From: Telmatactis stephensoni | Taxonomy: Eukaryota; Cnidaria; Anthozoa; Actiniaria; Isophelliidae | Length of the DNA stretch: 64,000 nucleotides | Direction of reading: 5' to 3' | Assembly: GCA_029948255.1 (NCBI GenBank) | Contig: JALIZF010001515.1 | Coordinates: 248,001-312,000, forward strand | Shown here: positions 48,625 to 64,000 of the stretch, piece by piece | Position numbering within the stretch: the first letter of the stretch is position 1 | Layout: every line of letters starts with the position of its first letter | Program-made: the position numbers and the translations under genes | The notes under the pieces: model-generated | What the model saw: only the letters and a program-made list of their open reading frames with translations | Told to the model about the DNA's origin: nothing | Database searches by the model: none

Positions 48625-51029
48625 CACATATCTGTCACCATTAACACCAGAGCACTCCTAAATTAGGAACGGTGATTTGAATGTCGCGGAGACAAACCAT
48701 TTAAGACTGAATTGAATGAATTTATCCAGTGAAGTTTTATAGATTATTTTTATTATTTATTTTTATGAAGTATTTATCATAGAATGATTTTATATTATTT
48801 ATTTTTTATATTATTAATACTTATGGTCTTAAGAATTAATAAATTTAGATGTAGAGATGATGCTCTATTTTGACAAAATTTCCTTACATTTGTAAAAATA
48901 ACAAGCGGTACCAGCGTAAGGATTGAATTAGACGGAGAACCGGAGACGAAACTGTCGAAACTCGTCCCGTCATGGGCAATCGATAACATCGATAATAATA
49001 TACATGAAAAAATTTCTCGATTCTGATTGGCTGAGAGCAGCGAGCGATGTTAATCGGTATCAAGATTTATCAAGGCAGGAAAAAGTAATTTGCACTGCAG
49101 TGCAAATTAATTACAAAGGTAATTGCACTGCAGTAAGGCAATGCACTGCATCCAGTGCAAAATTAATAGTACCAAACAAAAATCAAAGAAATACCCATAC
49201 GTTAAAAAACATTCGATAGTATTTTTGGCGGGATTTTGTATATTCAAACCGGCGGCGCGTGTCGCCAAATCAATTTCCCGCCATTCAAACAAAAGCAGTC
49301 AGTGTTCAAAGTAAAGTGATGCTTTGACAAATTTAGTGCAGTAAATTCGAGTTATCTGTGTTTCAACTTCAATGGATTATAAAGAAAGTCTTTTTTTCCC
49401 ATTTGGGAGCCTAACGTTGTCAAGTGAAGAGCTTAGACTTTAATTTTTACAAAGAAAAAGAGCCCAAAGCTGCTTTTTGGTACGAATACACTGCTAGATT
49501 CAGCCGCCATTTGCTAAACTCATCAGCAAACTCAGAAGCAAGATTTGCCAAAAGCTGGCACAGTATAAAAGGAACAGACTCAGTTCTCTTGAAAAATCCA
49601 AGCTGGCATTTGAAAATCTGGAAATATATACAGTTTTATCCTCATTTGGACAGAAGAGAAAAGATAAATACAGATTTTACTACTAAAGATTTGACTTCAG
49701 AAATCGTACTCAGTACATGGAAGGCTGACTGGCTGGACTCGTCATGCAAAACTGTAAGTTTTTAAAATTTTAAGCAATACATTCATTTTTTGATTTGATG
49801 AACATTCCTCGGGAAGAAAACGTTTTTGGTCCTTAGAAATTTTAGAGTTTAGAGTAAGAAAAAGAAAGTTTAGATCTAGTTTTCTTAAGCTGGAAAACAT
49901 TAGTTGATCGAAGTTTGTTCGCCGATTGACCGAGTGTTCAAACTTTTGTCGATCGAGTTGTGACAGAAATGTTTTCATGTATATTATTAATAAGTAATCG
50001 TACGATTTCTCATTCAATTTGGAATTAATTCACACTCGTGTGTTTTTCAAAGATCTCAAATTGAACTCGAAACCGTATGATTACCTATACGAATTCTCAA
50101 GTTGTTAGGATCGACTTCCATTTGTTCTGTGCCTTGGACAATGAACTTTTATCAGGTATTTTTAAATTCGTAAAACAGAAAAAGTATTACCACAGCCGGA
50201 AAGAGCATGTTAAAATTAGCAAGACAGTGAAGTTTGAAGAAATTTAATCCAAAACTCGCGAGAATGTGAATTTTTGAAAAGTGTAAGAATGGTCATGATG
50301 GTCTCCAAAGAAATGATTCCCGCCAAAAAATGCGCGCGCGTGCGCCTATTCACCGTTGCACAGCAACGATATACGTCAGTACACCCTTAAATTAGGTTTA
50401 TCTAGTGCAGGAGCCATATTGATACATATCGATACATCGATATGGATTTTTATCATGCATGATCATTTGCCTAAGCCGGGAACTCATAGACCGTATAGGG
50501 CAAACACTTCTGCCCCCTCCCCTTCCCAAGGGAATCGTGATTTAGGGTAATATTTTTCTCGTGAAACGTACGTGTTTTTAAGTAAGTAATGTGTGTAACG
50601 TTATTCGTGCTTCGTGATTCTCGAGCCAAATCTTGTCACGCGTGCGTGAAACCAATTTTGGACATTCTGGACAGGTCCTTCGTGAAAAGGCCAAGTATTT
50701 TTACGTGAAAGAATTTTTCAAAGGGCTTTAGGTGACCCTGGGTCAAACCATTCTGCCGGTTTAAAAAATACTGGCCACATAATGCTATTGTTTCACACAA
50801 TCAAGTTTCAATTGAAATTTATTAAAATACTCTTTGTATGCAATATATACTCTTTTACAAACCATGCCATGCAATATATTAGGAATAATTTAAATCTCTG
50901 ATATAAATAAATCTCTGTTCATAAATATATTATAAAATCTCATAAATACTCTCCAAATTTTCAAATATAAATAGTTTCTTTTATAAAATATATTTATAAT
51001 ACATCATATTGATTGTTTCAAGCCTCATA
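48625..51029. other. repeat-rich spacer
   Basis: At 49085-49165 several inverted TTGCACTGCAGTGCAA-type units occur. An open frame at 49424-49765 (plus) ends at a GTAAGT donor but has no recognisable domain. No gene is called. Confidence 0.4.
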
Positions 51030-51170
51030 GAGTGATGGCACTTAATCCGTGAAATAGATATTAGTCTAACAGACATTGGTAGACACTATTTCTATTGTTT
51101 TCTTTTGTTTTGATTAGACTATTAGACACTGACTATTAGATTTTGTTTCACGGATTAAGTGCCATCACTC
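51030..51170. mobile_element. 141-bp MITE, copy 2
   Basis: Same length and nearly the same sequence as 41070-41210, here with TA on both sides. Confidence 0.85.
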
Positions 51171-52544
51171 TAAACTTTGAAGTATGTTTTCTTTTTATCA
51201 TGCGAAAATACCTTTTGATTCGAATATCGAATGAATGAATGCTTATTTGCATTTTGCGTGACGTCCTTAAGAAACTAGCGTGACACTTCCGTTGCACTCA
51301 TAATCTAACCATTTTTGTTAAAAAATAATAAATAATAACTTTGAATTCAATAAATAAATTATTTTTAGACTCAAGCTGCATTTCCATACCTCAAAAGGTA
51401 AAATACTAATTGTTATTGCAACTTTTGACGTTACGCACGACTCATGCGTCACGGTGTAAACAGGAAGTGACAAGGTGTTGCCCACCAGGGATGGGTAACG
51501 GTGTTTTTGTTCGACCACACCATACCACTCTCCCCGGAATTGTGCCCCCGAACTAGTTTCGAACAGGACGTGAATTTTACTCTTGATTTCCCAGCAGGAA
51601 TAATTTCTTTTCCCATATTAAGTAAATTGGTAATTTTGATTACCCTCGTTGTGCTTCGTTTCCCCGCCAGTCGTCTTCATCATCAACTGTATTCATTTCA
51701 ACTGTAACAAAACGTTCTCCTTTTCTCTAATACTCCATAAAATGTGTTGATCTTTGATGAATGAATGTCTTCTTTGCAGATTTGGGTCTACCGTCATTTT
51801 TGATCCCCAAAAACCACCGTTTGTTTATTTTAGTCTGGTATACTGTGTAGCCCTTGTAATGTTTCTGCAAGAATATACAATGGTCTGTATTCGCCTTTTG
51901 CTTCGTCTAGAGGAAAAAGAAATAAAAGTAAATATTGAGTTGGAAATGCAAAATGAAATACCATGTAACTGGAATGATGAATACAATGGGACCTTATTAA
52001 ACCGGACACCAAAAAACCGATGGAAAGAGGTCTTATTTACGAGGAAATGCATTAAGATTTTCGAGAGATAAGTACCTGTCAGTTTTAGAGAGGTGTTCGT
52101 ATTATGGAGGTTTTCGGACAGGTTTTATTGTAGTTCAATGAAAGCAGCATGGATTTCTAGTTTTTTTTCAGTTTCTGACTTCATTAGATGATAAATAGAG
52201 TGCAAACGAACTGTTTTAAGCACACACACAAAAAACGTACATCTGTCCAATTTCAGGGCGCCTAATTTGTGGGAACACAGACTTAACTAAGAGAGCATAT
52301 AATTGTATGCTGAATGTAAATTGCACAATACGTTGTTTGCTTCATTGGCGAGCCGTTTTAAAACGCATCCAAAAACGCTTTGCGCAACTACGAGCCAGGC
52401 GCAATCTCAGTATTTCTATGCAGTCACAGGAACCACTAGCTACGCATAAAATCAGAGCCTTATTACTATATCACTCTCAAGAAAAAAACTCGTTTTCCAG
52501 TGCGCACTAACTAGTAATAAAAACGTCATTCAAGAAGTATTCAC
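51171..52544. other. no supported gene
   Basis: It should contain or precede the missing last exon of the FGF gene, but I could not find one. On the plus strand an acceptor-like CTTCTTTGCAG at about 51779 precedes an open frame to 52071 with a hydrophobic start; it is not called. Confidence 0.35.
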
Positions 52545-55500
52545 CTTAATGAACAGACTACCATGGCCTGCTATACACAGATAACGTGTTCCATCGAGAG
52601 ATCTAATGCGCACTTGACCACCAAAGCCAGCAGACTCCAACACTAGGTTAGCTAAAGAAAACAACCGGACATGAATAAGTAATGAAGGTGATTAACGATG
52701 AAAGGTCATTCCCGCGGGGGGACTGCTCCCATATATTTTAGATCATCGTTTCTTTTAGGGGTCAAAATCACGGAATTTGGTACCTTAGCTTTCGGTAAGG
52801 CGACTCACAATCAGACGTACTTCAATTTACGGAAATCGGTACCAAATTGAATTTGTTATGTTTTATTTTTACGTAACTTTTAGGAATACAAATAGCTTGA
52901 GCCATGTCCATTTTGGAACCTTTTAGGGATGAACATGAAAATTCGCGACGATCATTCTTTACCCAAATATATACGGGAGTCCCTCCCCTCCCCGGAGTGT
53001 CGCACGTGCTAATTTGCCTAGAGTTGCTTGGTGTTTGTTGTTTTATCGTTGAACTCCTATCATCTTGCACTAATCCTACCGGAGCTAATCATGAAGGGCT
53101 GTGTCAGTTCTTTATCCTGAACGTGCGTAAACCTTTCCTACGCCTTATCATTATATTTCCGATTTCAATTTATTCTTTCATATTAGTTTTCGTCGCACCA
53201 ACTAAGAACATGTTTAGAAGGTAGGGTACTTCTAGTACTCTCTCCTTTTTGTTTCCCCAGAGAAAAAGAGCTATACCTTCAGGGGTAACTGCGTGATACC
53301 TTCATAGAAATGCTCTTCTGATCTGATTGATTATTTCTCGTGTATGAGTTCAAAGTGTACGCGCCTTGGGGTCAAGATACTGGAGTGTGCGTGGGGGCTG
53401 CCGTAGCTGTGATCAATTTAATTTGAACCAAATTTGAGCAGTTTACGTGAGAATATCCCGTTTTTCACTCAAAAATCGCCATTAACTTCAACGAGCAAGG
53501 GAAAAACAATTGGTTATAGCCATGCAATGTTCGTGCACAGAATCTTACCGCTTGGATCTGTAGAAGCTCCTTTCCCATCAACAGTGTTCTGGTGTAGTCG
53601 CAGATATCTACCACTATTTCTGGAGTAAAGTTGAATGGTTTGGGGTATGCCAATACCTGGTTTTGTCACTTGCTTAACGTTTAATCCATTATTGGATATT
53701 ACCTGCATTGAAAAAACGTAAATATATATCAATAATAGCATCAAATGCATGATAGATTTCTCTTTTTTTATATATATATTTTGTGAAACAGTAATCTAAC
53801 ACTCACAAAGGAAAGAAAATAACCAATATAAAAACTTGAGCTGTAGAAGACAACTAAGTCGTGAAAACTCTTCTCATGTTGTGAATAAGCGAAGGGATCA
53901 CTGCAGAATACCGTTTGTTGATATTGAATAAGCGAGAATTATATAATCTACCTTTTGAATGACTCGTGTATAATTCAGTGAAATTTGCTCTCTGAGGACC
54001 AAGGAAATAGGTTGCAAAATTGTATTCTTGTGTCTTTTCCGATTTTGAGCTGCTTTTAATTACCAGCACTTAGCCATCCCCACCGGCTCCAAGTGATTTC
54101 CCAGTAAATTGTAACTTATTTGATAATCTCCGTTGGAGGCAAGACCCCCATGAGAACCATAATCCTATGTTCTTATTAGTAAATAAAATCTACTTAAATA
54201 CAGTCGGAAACTCAAAGGTCTTCGCGATCAACAGCTGACAACCTTATGTCAGCTTTGAGCTGGTCCGTTAGTTTATCCGATCTCTTTGATCTTGGCTGAA
54301 TGACACTGTCCTGCCCGATGTCTGACCGCAAACAACGTTCAATCATGGAAGAATGCCTGGTTTGTTTGAATGAAATAAGTTACTTGCTAGGACTACTAGC
54401 GTAGCGAAGGCCGAAAGGAAAACATATTCACGAGCTCCGCTCTTCGAACTCCTCCCTTTTCCGGGATTCTATCTCTAAGGTACTGGTGTGAAACGATGAG
54501 AGCCCACTATCCGTACCCGCTATTTTGCCATGTGGTTTAATGATTCAACGATACTATTGGACAATGTTCCGTTTTTAAACTTCTATCTGTGTGAGGTCCT
54601 GGGATTTAAGAACAAATAATCAGGCTTTGTGTTCTAAACGTTCCACCAAACAAAAGAACACTGTAGTGAATCCATCCCACCAACTGCGCTTGTGGTAACA
54701 GACCGTTTTATTTTTGCTACAATTTGGCAACAACTCATTTGAAAACAGTAATGTGATTTCAAGATACATAAGGTTGAATGATGATTTGTTGAGAAGACAA
54801 CTCATTTATCTTCGGAAAATCCATGAACTAATTTAAGTTCCACATGCTGATCTATGTGGATTCTTAAGTATTTGTTGATATTTGACGAAATTGCTTTTGT
54901 CTGAGTGTGCCGGTATGATGCATTCATGATCTATTATCTTCTTATGGATAGACAATGCGGTTGTTATTGCGGGATAAATCAATGTACAAGTCGGCAAGTA
55001 TTGTACAATAGATGAAGTGAGGAAAGTGGCTTCAAATCGCTTCCGTTTTGTTACCTAGGTGCCTGTTATCAATATACAAAAGCCGAAAAAAGTGCTTCAT
55101 GCCGTGTTTTGTTAGGACAAAGTATCTCTTAACATAATTGAGCCTGTTAAACAAACTCTCCGCCTTTTCCGATTGATTGAGTCACTATCCATTACGCTTG
55201 GCACGAACATTTTTTCTTCTTCTAAAGAACAACAAGCTACGTATACTTTCAACTGAAATCTTAAAAATTTAAACTCTGTATTTGCAGAAGCTCTGCTTGA
55301 CAGTCAGTCGACACTGCAGCTTATATATAGAGTCCATAAATATTTTCACAATGAAAGAAAATACTCATTTTTAAGACGAAATTTGCTGGATAAAATCCTT
55401 ATTTTACGACGATTTGAGGAAAATGAGTTGTAGATAAGATTGGTGTGGGTTGACCGGATACATATCCCTTCAACAGTCTTCATCTTGAACTTGAGCGCTA

Positions 55501-55957
55501 AGAATGTTATAATCCTAAGCTGACTTTTTTCTGGCAGGATTTTTTTTGCAACACAAATTGTAAAAATAGCGAGAAATTTAATCTTTCCGTGATGATTTTG
55601 TATTTTCGACAATTCAATTATTTTATAGATCATGTTATCAACTATCAATTAAGTGATATCATAATTAACTAATATTGTATCACGCCAACTAATCTGAAAT
55701 ACTGCGAAGTACTGGTTCAATGAACTTACCGTGGTTGACAAGATGCTTGGCAAAGTAAAAGGTCGTGAGAGTGCACTATAAAACAACAACACATAGTTAC
55801 AAAATATAAGAAATAAAACCTACATCCAACCAAGACAGAGGTCAATCTCATTACTGGAAGCGCATAAAAATTATCTCCCGAATCAGTTTCATGTATATAT
55901 ATCTACTTACAGAGAAAATGTTAACGTGATTAGAAAAACTTGTACAATTGTAGCCAT
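52545..55957 (-). CDS. FGF8/17/18-like fibroblast growth factor, last exon not found
   Basis: Coding exons in transcription order: 55911-55957, 55730-55775, 53549-53702, 52545-52651. GT-AG introns and phases agree, giving the first 118 residues. Exon 1 and the start of exon 2 encode a signal peptide (core VFLITLTFS). Exons 3 and 4 match the FGF beta-trefoil: QLYSRNSGRYLRLH, DGKGASTDPS, then FGGQVRIRSLDGTRYLCIAG and HGSLFIK. The 107-bp fourth exon and its ANLVLES...FG wording resemble the FGF8/17/18 group, in which the corresponding exon is also 107 bp as I recall. FGFs are secreted ligands of receptor tyrosine kinases in development. The C-terminal part of the trefoil should be on a further exon below 52545, so the model is incomplete. 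Confidence 0.75.
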
Positions 55958-58444
<2,487 letters not shown>

Positions 58445-59070
58445 TTTATTGAATAACTACATAGCAGCCAAGGGCTGAATTGCGTAATTACAAAAAGGTC
58501 AATTTAAGAATCAAAGTGGTTATAAAATTTATCTAAAGTACAAGTGAAATCCCACTTTAAGTCTTTATACAAATCTAAAACATATGTGACGGTCCAAAGA
58601 TGATTTAAATATTAAATGTTAAACTCTCTGCACATAGATGGAATATAAGTGTTTCTGAAACGTTCAGTGTTCAATACTGGAATGGTAAACTTTCTGTTTC
58701 TTCTTAAACTGTATTGGCTTTCATGTCTTGGCGGGAGAAGACTGTTTAGTCTGTGCGATGGGCTTGAAATTACATCAAACAATGCATGATAATGTTCGTG
58801 ACGTCGAGAGAACAGAGTAGATAGACGAAATCTGTCTAAATTGTTATCATAAGACATCAAAGGTGAAATGATAGCTAATACTCTCTTCTGTACTCTCTCG
58901 ATTTCAGCACTTAAGTACTGAGGGAGACTGTGGTGAAATACGGGTGAAGCATACTCGAGGACAGGCCTTATTGTTGTACAGTAAAAATTCTTGATATCCT
59001 CAGGAGGCACATCAGCACGTTTAAGGAGGACCAGAAAATATAAGCGCTTGTTAGCTTTCTTCATTAGCAT
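58445..59070 (-). mobile_element. 5'-truncated non-LTR retrotransposon 3' end
   Basis: This comprises the coding part at 58612-59070 plus about 167 bp of 3' UTR. On the minus strand the UTR ends TTCAATAAAC and runs straight into TATC repeats. Confidence 0.75.
58612..59070 (-). CDS. LINE reverse-transcriptase C-terminal fragment
   Basis: An open frame of 152 residues resembling the region after the reverse-transcriptase domain in CR1/L2/jockey-like LINEs: the pattern is KRLYFLVLLKRA, then FYCTTIRPVLEYASPVFHHS and QKRVLAII. The catalytic domain upstream is missing, so the copy is truncated at its 5' end and not autonomous. No frameshift is seen, so insertion may be fairly recent. Confidence 0.8.
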   Translation of the reverse strand: MLMKKANKRLYFLVLLKRADVPPEDIKNFYCTTIRPVLEYASPVFHHSLPQYLSAEIERVQKRVLAIISPLMSYDNNLDRFRLSTLFSRRHEHYHALFDVISSPSHRLNSLLPPRHESQYSLRRNRKFTIPVLNTERFRNTYIPSMCREFNI

Positions 59071-61260
59071 CTAGTGTTCATAAACCGGGATCGGAAGCAT
59101 TCCTAGGTTCTTTGTCACTTGGAATGTGTTATTTAGATGTGTTTGCTTCTTCGAGTGTGGATTTTAACTCGGAAAAAATCCGAGCCCTCAGCGAAAGTGG
59201 TTTAACATTAACAGAGTCAAATTAAATCGCACGTTCAACCTATTGCATCTCAATACAAGCATGCTTTGCGTTCTATGTGAGGTATATTTCTGACTGAGAA
59301 TTCGTTATTGTACTCGTGTATAATCAATCTTGATAAAAAGGGGAAAAAATTCTTTTATAAGTCAGACTAGACAAGCCAGCTGTTCATCTTCATTGAGTAA
59401 ATGTGTCAAATTAGAAGTTGTATCACTAGCGATCCAAATATTTACTACCCAACTTTTTCCTAATAATTAGCCTACGTGTTTAGCTATAAGAAAACTTTCT
59501 TTGTGTATACCTTCCTGTGCTTCCCTTACTCTGCAAGTGAGACAAACCCATAGATAGAATGACTATGAGCCCCGAGAACCTTAACTTGAATCCCCATCGT
59601 TATCAAAACGTTATCTATGTTTTTCTTTCATGATAAACCAGGCTAACATATATCCGTTGTGTATCGTATCCCTTCCTCTCAGTATCATACTTCCCGCTTA
59701 CATTACGTACAATACTTAGCCTTTCTTAGCTCAGTTTTCGTGGTTGTCACCTAAAGGGAATCTATCGGAAGACGTAAACGATATCAATGATAGAGTTCAG
59801 TTACAAGCTATCAGTACCACCCTTCCTTCTTGTAGTGAACGAATACAAAATAGTTTCCACGTTGAACCTCAGCCAAAAAGTAAAGTAATTCCTTTCCGCT
59901 GAAAGAGTTGAGAGAATTCCAACACTAAAATTGTTTTCTCAAACGCCCTTGGTTAAAAACTACATAATTTAGATCGTTAATGCTCATTTTTTAACAAAGT
60001 TATTATCTTCAGTATCTTACCGACGCACTTCTTAATAGTTTACTTGATACCGTAACTTCATTCATTTGTTATATTTGCTGAAAATGTTTAAGTATACCGC
60101 CATTTACTTTTCAAACAAAAAAAAAATCAGTTCCATCGGCCCGCGTATTTACATCGGCTTTGTGGAAAATTACGTAAAAATGAAAAAGTCGGCGGCCGAC
60201 AAGTTTACCGCTATTTTTTCATATTACCGGCGGTAGTTTAAATCCAGCGGCTCTGGCTAAAACACAAGAGGTCTTGTTTATCAACTTATGTTAAAGACAC
60301 CGAACAATAGACAAGACGGAAGGGAAGATTTCCGATTCAGTATTTTGTACAATCACAACACATGTGGCTTTCGGTTTTTATTTTACGAGATCATTACATT
60401 TGCCGCTATGCGCCTTGGGCATAAAAGTTCCATATAACCACAAAAAATAAAGGTTTATCTACGAATTGGTGCCTTTGTAGTAATAACAAACTTCAAGCCA
60501 TTAACTGAATTCCGCAGCTTAGCTGTACGTCACTGTATGCAGCCGAACTATACTAACATCCTTAAACTGTTGATTCAAGTAATTGATTGCTTTTCTACTC
60601 GTGTAGCTCGTGTCACGTTCTGGTCGTTAGTTCAGTGCTTCTTTGTTATTTAAAAAAAATGTCAATTGTTTGGATGGATAAAAAAGCGAATTATAAATTA
60701 TATTTACTTTCGGGACCTCGCTAAGTTACCGGAATTTCAATGCTCTCACCCGTTTTCTAAACATGTAAAAAATTACTTAATCCTTCAGCAATTAGAGTGA
60801 CGAATCTACATAGCAAATCCGTCTTTTGTAACTTGCTTCTACTAAACCTGTTTTAGTATATTTCTGATATATTAAATTAATCTGTAAAAATTTCGAATTT
60901 TTAATCAATTAAGTTTGTAAATAATCAATTACTGTTTTATGTGTATTTATCATCAACCATATCGTTTTCTATTCTTTCTTTTCCTACTGTGGAAAAATGG
61001 CATTTTTTTCAGTTACAACAAAACTTACATAATAAACTGAAGGCTAACACGATAACTCACCAGTTTACTTAGCCTTCAGGCACTACAATACGAAAACTAT
61101 CCTCTGTTAATCGGCAAAATGTTAAATTTATTATCTTATATGTCTATTATCTTATATGTCTATTTCAATGTCAATCAAAAGTATGCAATTGAATAAAACA
61201 GTTTCAGTTTTCGTTGCAATCCTCCAACTGATTTGCCAAATCAGAAATGTAGGCTGACTT
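59071..61260. other. no gene seen
   Basis: AT-rich. A fragment of the tRNA-containing foldback repeat of 6658 lies at about 59125-59195 (TTATTTAGATGTG, CTTCTTCGAGTGTGGATTTT, AAAATCCGAGCCCTCAGC). Confidence 0.45.
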
Positions 61261-61279
61261 GTAAGATCACAGTTTGTTT

Positions 61280-61835
61280 CTACTCAACATTAGGCGAGAT
61301 GAATCAGTTTCGATCAGACGACTTATCCGTCTTTACCAGACGCTTAATCAGTTTCAAAATAATTTGAAAACTACGATACAAATAGAAAATTCGTCAGTCG
61401 AGTTCAGAGCCGTCGTTAGGACGTGTTTTCAGATGGCCGTATCTATACTAGAGACGAATTGCTTATTATTTGCCGGTGTCACTCGCGTAAATCGCTCAAT
61501 ATAAATTCGGACACAGGACGAATTATTTGTCTTGATATACTCCGTCTAAAAATACGTTCAAATGACGGGCTATTTGACGAATTACTCCGGTCAAGAGGGG
61601 ATGTTTCTAGCCTCCACGTGAAACTTTCCGTCTTTGAATTTATATCTAGACGAATCAAATCCTTTGAATTGATTCGTCTGGTCGAGTTATTCGTCCCTAG
61701 TATACAATATACGGCCAATAATAATCCGTCCTATTCCACAAAAATTCGTCTTCTTTATATCATAACACAAAACGTCATCTGATAGCTAATTCGTTCAGAA
61801 GGATCATTCGTATTCACTCGGCGGTCGTAGCCGGC
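61280..61835. repeat. cluster of GACGAAT/ATTCGTC-like motifs
   Basis: More than ten copies of GACGAAT, ATTCGTC, TCCGTC or close variants on both strands within about 550 bp, including a hairpin AGACGAATCAA/TTGATTCGTCT. This resembles subterminal repeats of DNA transposons. Open frames through it share no known domain. Confidence 0.5.
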
Positions 61836-63639
61836 CGAGTCATAATGTGCAGTACGTTCAATTTCGTCTATACAAAATGCTGATAAGTCTCTAAAGCACA
61901 TATTCAACCGACGAGGGATGAAAGTCCGCAGAGTGAACGCGTCTTGTCTCTGTATAATTTGGGTGTGTGTGTAATAGTGTGGCATTTCATTTCACTGAGT
62001 CTTTTCTTTGATAAAATTGCTCTCTACTTCAGCCACTAGTGTGATGGCTAGTCGTGTAGTCAGTTGTGATTGTACTGTCCAGCCAAAATGATAACGACAT
62101 GCTTATGACAACTTAAATGGGCTGACTTTCCGCACTACGACCGAAACGAGACAAACAAGAATCGATTGTCTACCAGCCCCGACTAGCCTTCCCCCTTCTC
62201 GTAGTCTATAGCGGGATTTCACCTGACGTCATGTTTATCCGAACCTTAACAATTCCAGAGACCTCTAGGCGTCCCATGCAACAAAGAAATTTTTGTCTGA
62301 AGCAGACAATGAAAAGAAGATTACTAGACGTGATATATATGAAACCCTTAAAAGTTAAAAATCGTCACAGGTAGTGGTTTGAAAACTGGTTAGAAGTTCG
62401 ACCTGTAAATTCAAATTGGTCAAAAATTGGAGCATGATATGCTTGGATAAGCTGGTAGATCTGTGAATTTTGAATAATGCATGTGCCGATTTGAATTCAT
62501 GGTCCTGATCTAATTTATTGATGCAACCTCAACCCAACTGCACCAAAATTGCTGGGCCCCGTTTCCATGAAAAGGGACTGCTTATTGATGATATAATAAT
62601 ATAACGATTTCATTGACGATCAGATCTGATTGCATATAGTGCATTAGTCACTGTGCTAGCTCTGCATGTACTTGGACTTCTTTGTATTTCTACTTAGTTT
62701 TACTCGCACTCGGCTGTACGCAATACTGTTCATTGCTATATACATAGTATTACATACATCCATACACATACATCCATACATGAGGTCTTTTCGTAATTCA
62801 ATATGCATGACAAATACAAAAAATAAAATAAAAAATTGGTAATTAACAGACAAATTATCCTAATTAGAATGTATTTAGTAATTGACGACCATTTACTAAA
62901 TAGAAGAATGGAGACACGGGTCGCCTTTCTTTCTATTCAACAATGATTATTCCTGATTGGATAAAATCAACAACTGATGTCAGCGTGCAAGCAACAATTT
63001 TTCGCCAAACCAAACATCCACATTCAGTTGAAGTTAAATCATCTGTTTCCTCCGCTCCTCTAGAGAAGGGGCCGAGTGTGCTCTATTGAAGTTGCCGGAA
63101 CAACATTCTTAACATTCCATATAATCTATACATTAACTTATAATATTTTTGGGATTAAATATTAACCACAGCTTGGGTGAATGGCATTTGTAACATTCCG
63201 TACAGTTACCGAGAAAGAATTTTCATTTATTTCTTTTGGTATCTCCATAAATGGAAAGGAAATCCAAAGAAATGTTTTTGAAAGTCTCTCGGGATTTTGG
63301 TATTTTTATTAGGAAAGACGGCCTTTCCTCTAAAAGATACTAAGACGGGAAGTTTTGGGACTCTAAATGGGTGTGGAGAGGGTAAAGTATAAGGCTTGAC
63401 GTACGAATGTCTGACTTTGGTGTCGTGTGCAAAAATACTGATACTTTCTGGAGCGAAAAATAACTTTTAGAAGGAATTTTTGATTTGCTTGACCACGACC
63501 TATAACCGGATCAACATTCATGAGGGTGTTGCTAATAAACTGTGTAAAACGTGCTGTCTTAGCGTTGTAGAGCAGACAGTACGATTGGACTTTACTGGGT
63601 ACGTAAAATCAAATCAAAATCAAATCTTTTAGTTGTTTA
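61836..63639. other. no gene seen
   Basis: AT-rich intergenic sequence without supported coding exons or clear repeats. Confidence 0.4.
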
Positions 63640-63935
63640 AGCAGGTTGGATATCTGGCAACCATTATTGGCTGATGTGGACCTGCTGGCACTCACGCTCA
63701 CTACCTCTACATTTCTTATTTTAGCACACAACACTCAACTCACATGTTGATTTTTATGGAGGGAGGAAAACCGGAGAACCCGGAGAAAAACCCTCGCGGC
63801 AAGGGAGAGAACAACACATCAAACAAACTCAATTCACATCTGGTCACAGCGGGGCTCGAACCAGCGAACCCTAGACCGCTAGACCACAGTGGTGAAAGAC
63901 GACGCGTTAACAGCGTACGCCACCCATGCCACCCA
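63640..63935 (-). mobile_element. tRNA-derived SINE, family 2
   Basis: On the minus strand an A-box-like GTGGTCTAGCGGTCTAG is followed by a B-box GGTTCGAGCCCC. The body contains the inverted ACCGGAGAACCCGGAGAAAA block. Related copies lie at 11815 and 33824. Confidence 0.65.
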
Positions 63936-64000
63936 TAAAATAATTACGCAAAATAGTACGTAACTATACGTAACTATATAGTCGTCGGTACTCCTGAATT

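Noticed and set aside
49424..49765. Plus-strand open frame ending at a GTAAGT donor
   Set aside because: No start, domain or partner exon could be supported; the neighbourhood is repetitive.
51780..52071. Plus-strand open frame after a good acceptor, with a hydrophobic start
   Set aside because: No upstream partner exon or recognisable domain; it was also considered and dismissed as the missing FGF exon because it is on the wrong strand.
61274..61985. Open frames across the GACGAAT cluster
   Set aside because: The composition comes from the repeated motif; no domain is seen.

Overview
The window looks like nuclear DNA of an anthozoan cnidarian, most likely a stony coral. This is inferred from spliced genes with GT-AG introns, AT-rich introns packed with short inverted-repeat elements and tRNA-derived SINEs, a secreted ShKT-domain protein, an FGF8/17/18-like gene, and the absence of any bacterial operon structure. 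No database search was possible. Exon models were built by hand from splice sites, reading phase and paralogue comparison.

Layout. At 443-4542 (+) lies a complete four-exon gene for a type II Golgi protein with a PA14 domain and a divergent beta-1,4-N-acetylgalactosaminyltransferase domain (B4GALNT3/4-like). Converging on it is the main feature of the window, a head-to-tail array on the minus strand of three paralogues of a protein family I do not recognise: copy A (5800-11323), copy B (13289-20796) and copy C (22154-30417). Each has ten coding exons with the same phases and nearly the same lengths (623, 622 and 619 residues). Each encodes a signal peptide, a transmembrane segment, helical exons with two further hydrophobic stretches, and a Cys-containing C-terminal domain. 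B and C lie in a recent duplication of about 8.5-9.2 kb. Differential transposon insertions in their introns give filled and empty sites.

After a repeat-rich gap come a small four-exon secreted protein with two ShKT domains (34634-37746, -), a repeat-filled stretch, the long terminal exon of an unrecognised gene (42396-43805, -), another repeat-rich stretch with a near-perfect 420-bp palindrome, and an FGF8/17/18-like gene (52545-55957, -) whose last exon I could not find. At 57831-59070 a 5'-truncated LINE reverse-transcriptase fragment ends in a 614-bp GATA tetranucleotide array. The last 5 kb hold no convincing gene, but include a cluster of GACGAAT-like motifs and a SINE.

There is no shared operon logic. 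The coherent unit is the three-copy array, whose members are probably secreted or anchored at the cell surface. Their sequence suggests a lineage-specific, recently expanding membrane-active or cell-surface family.
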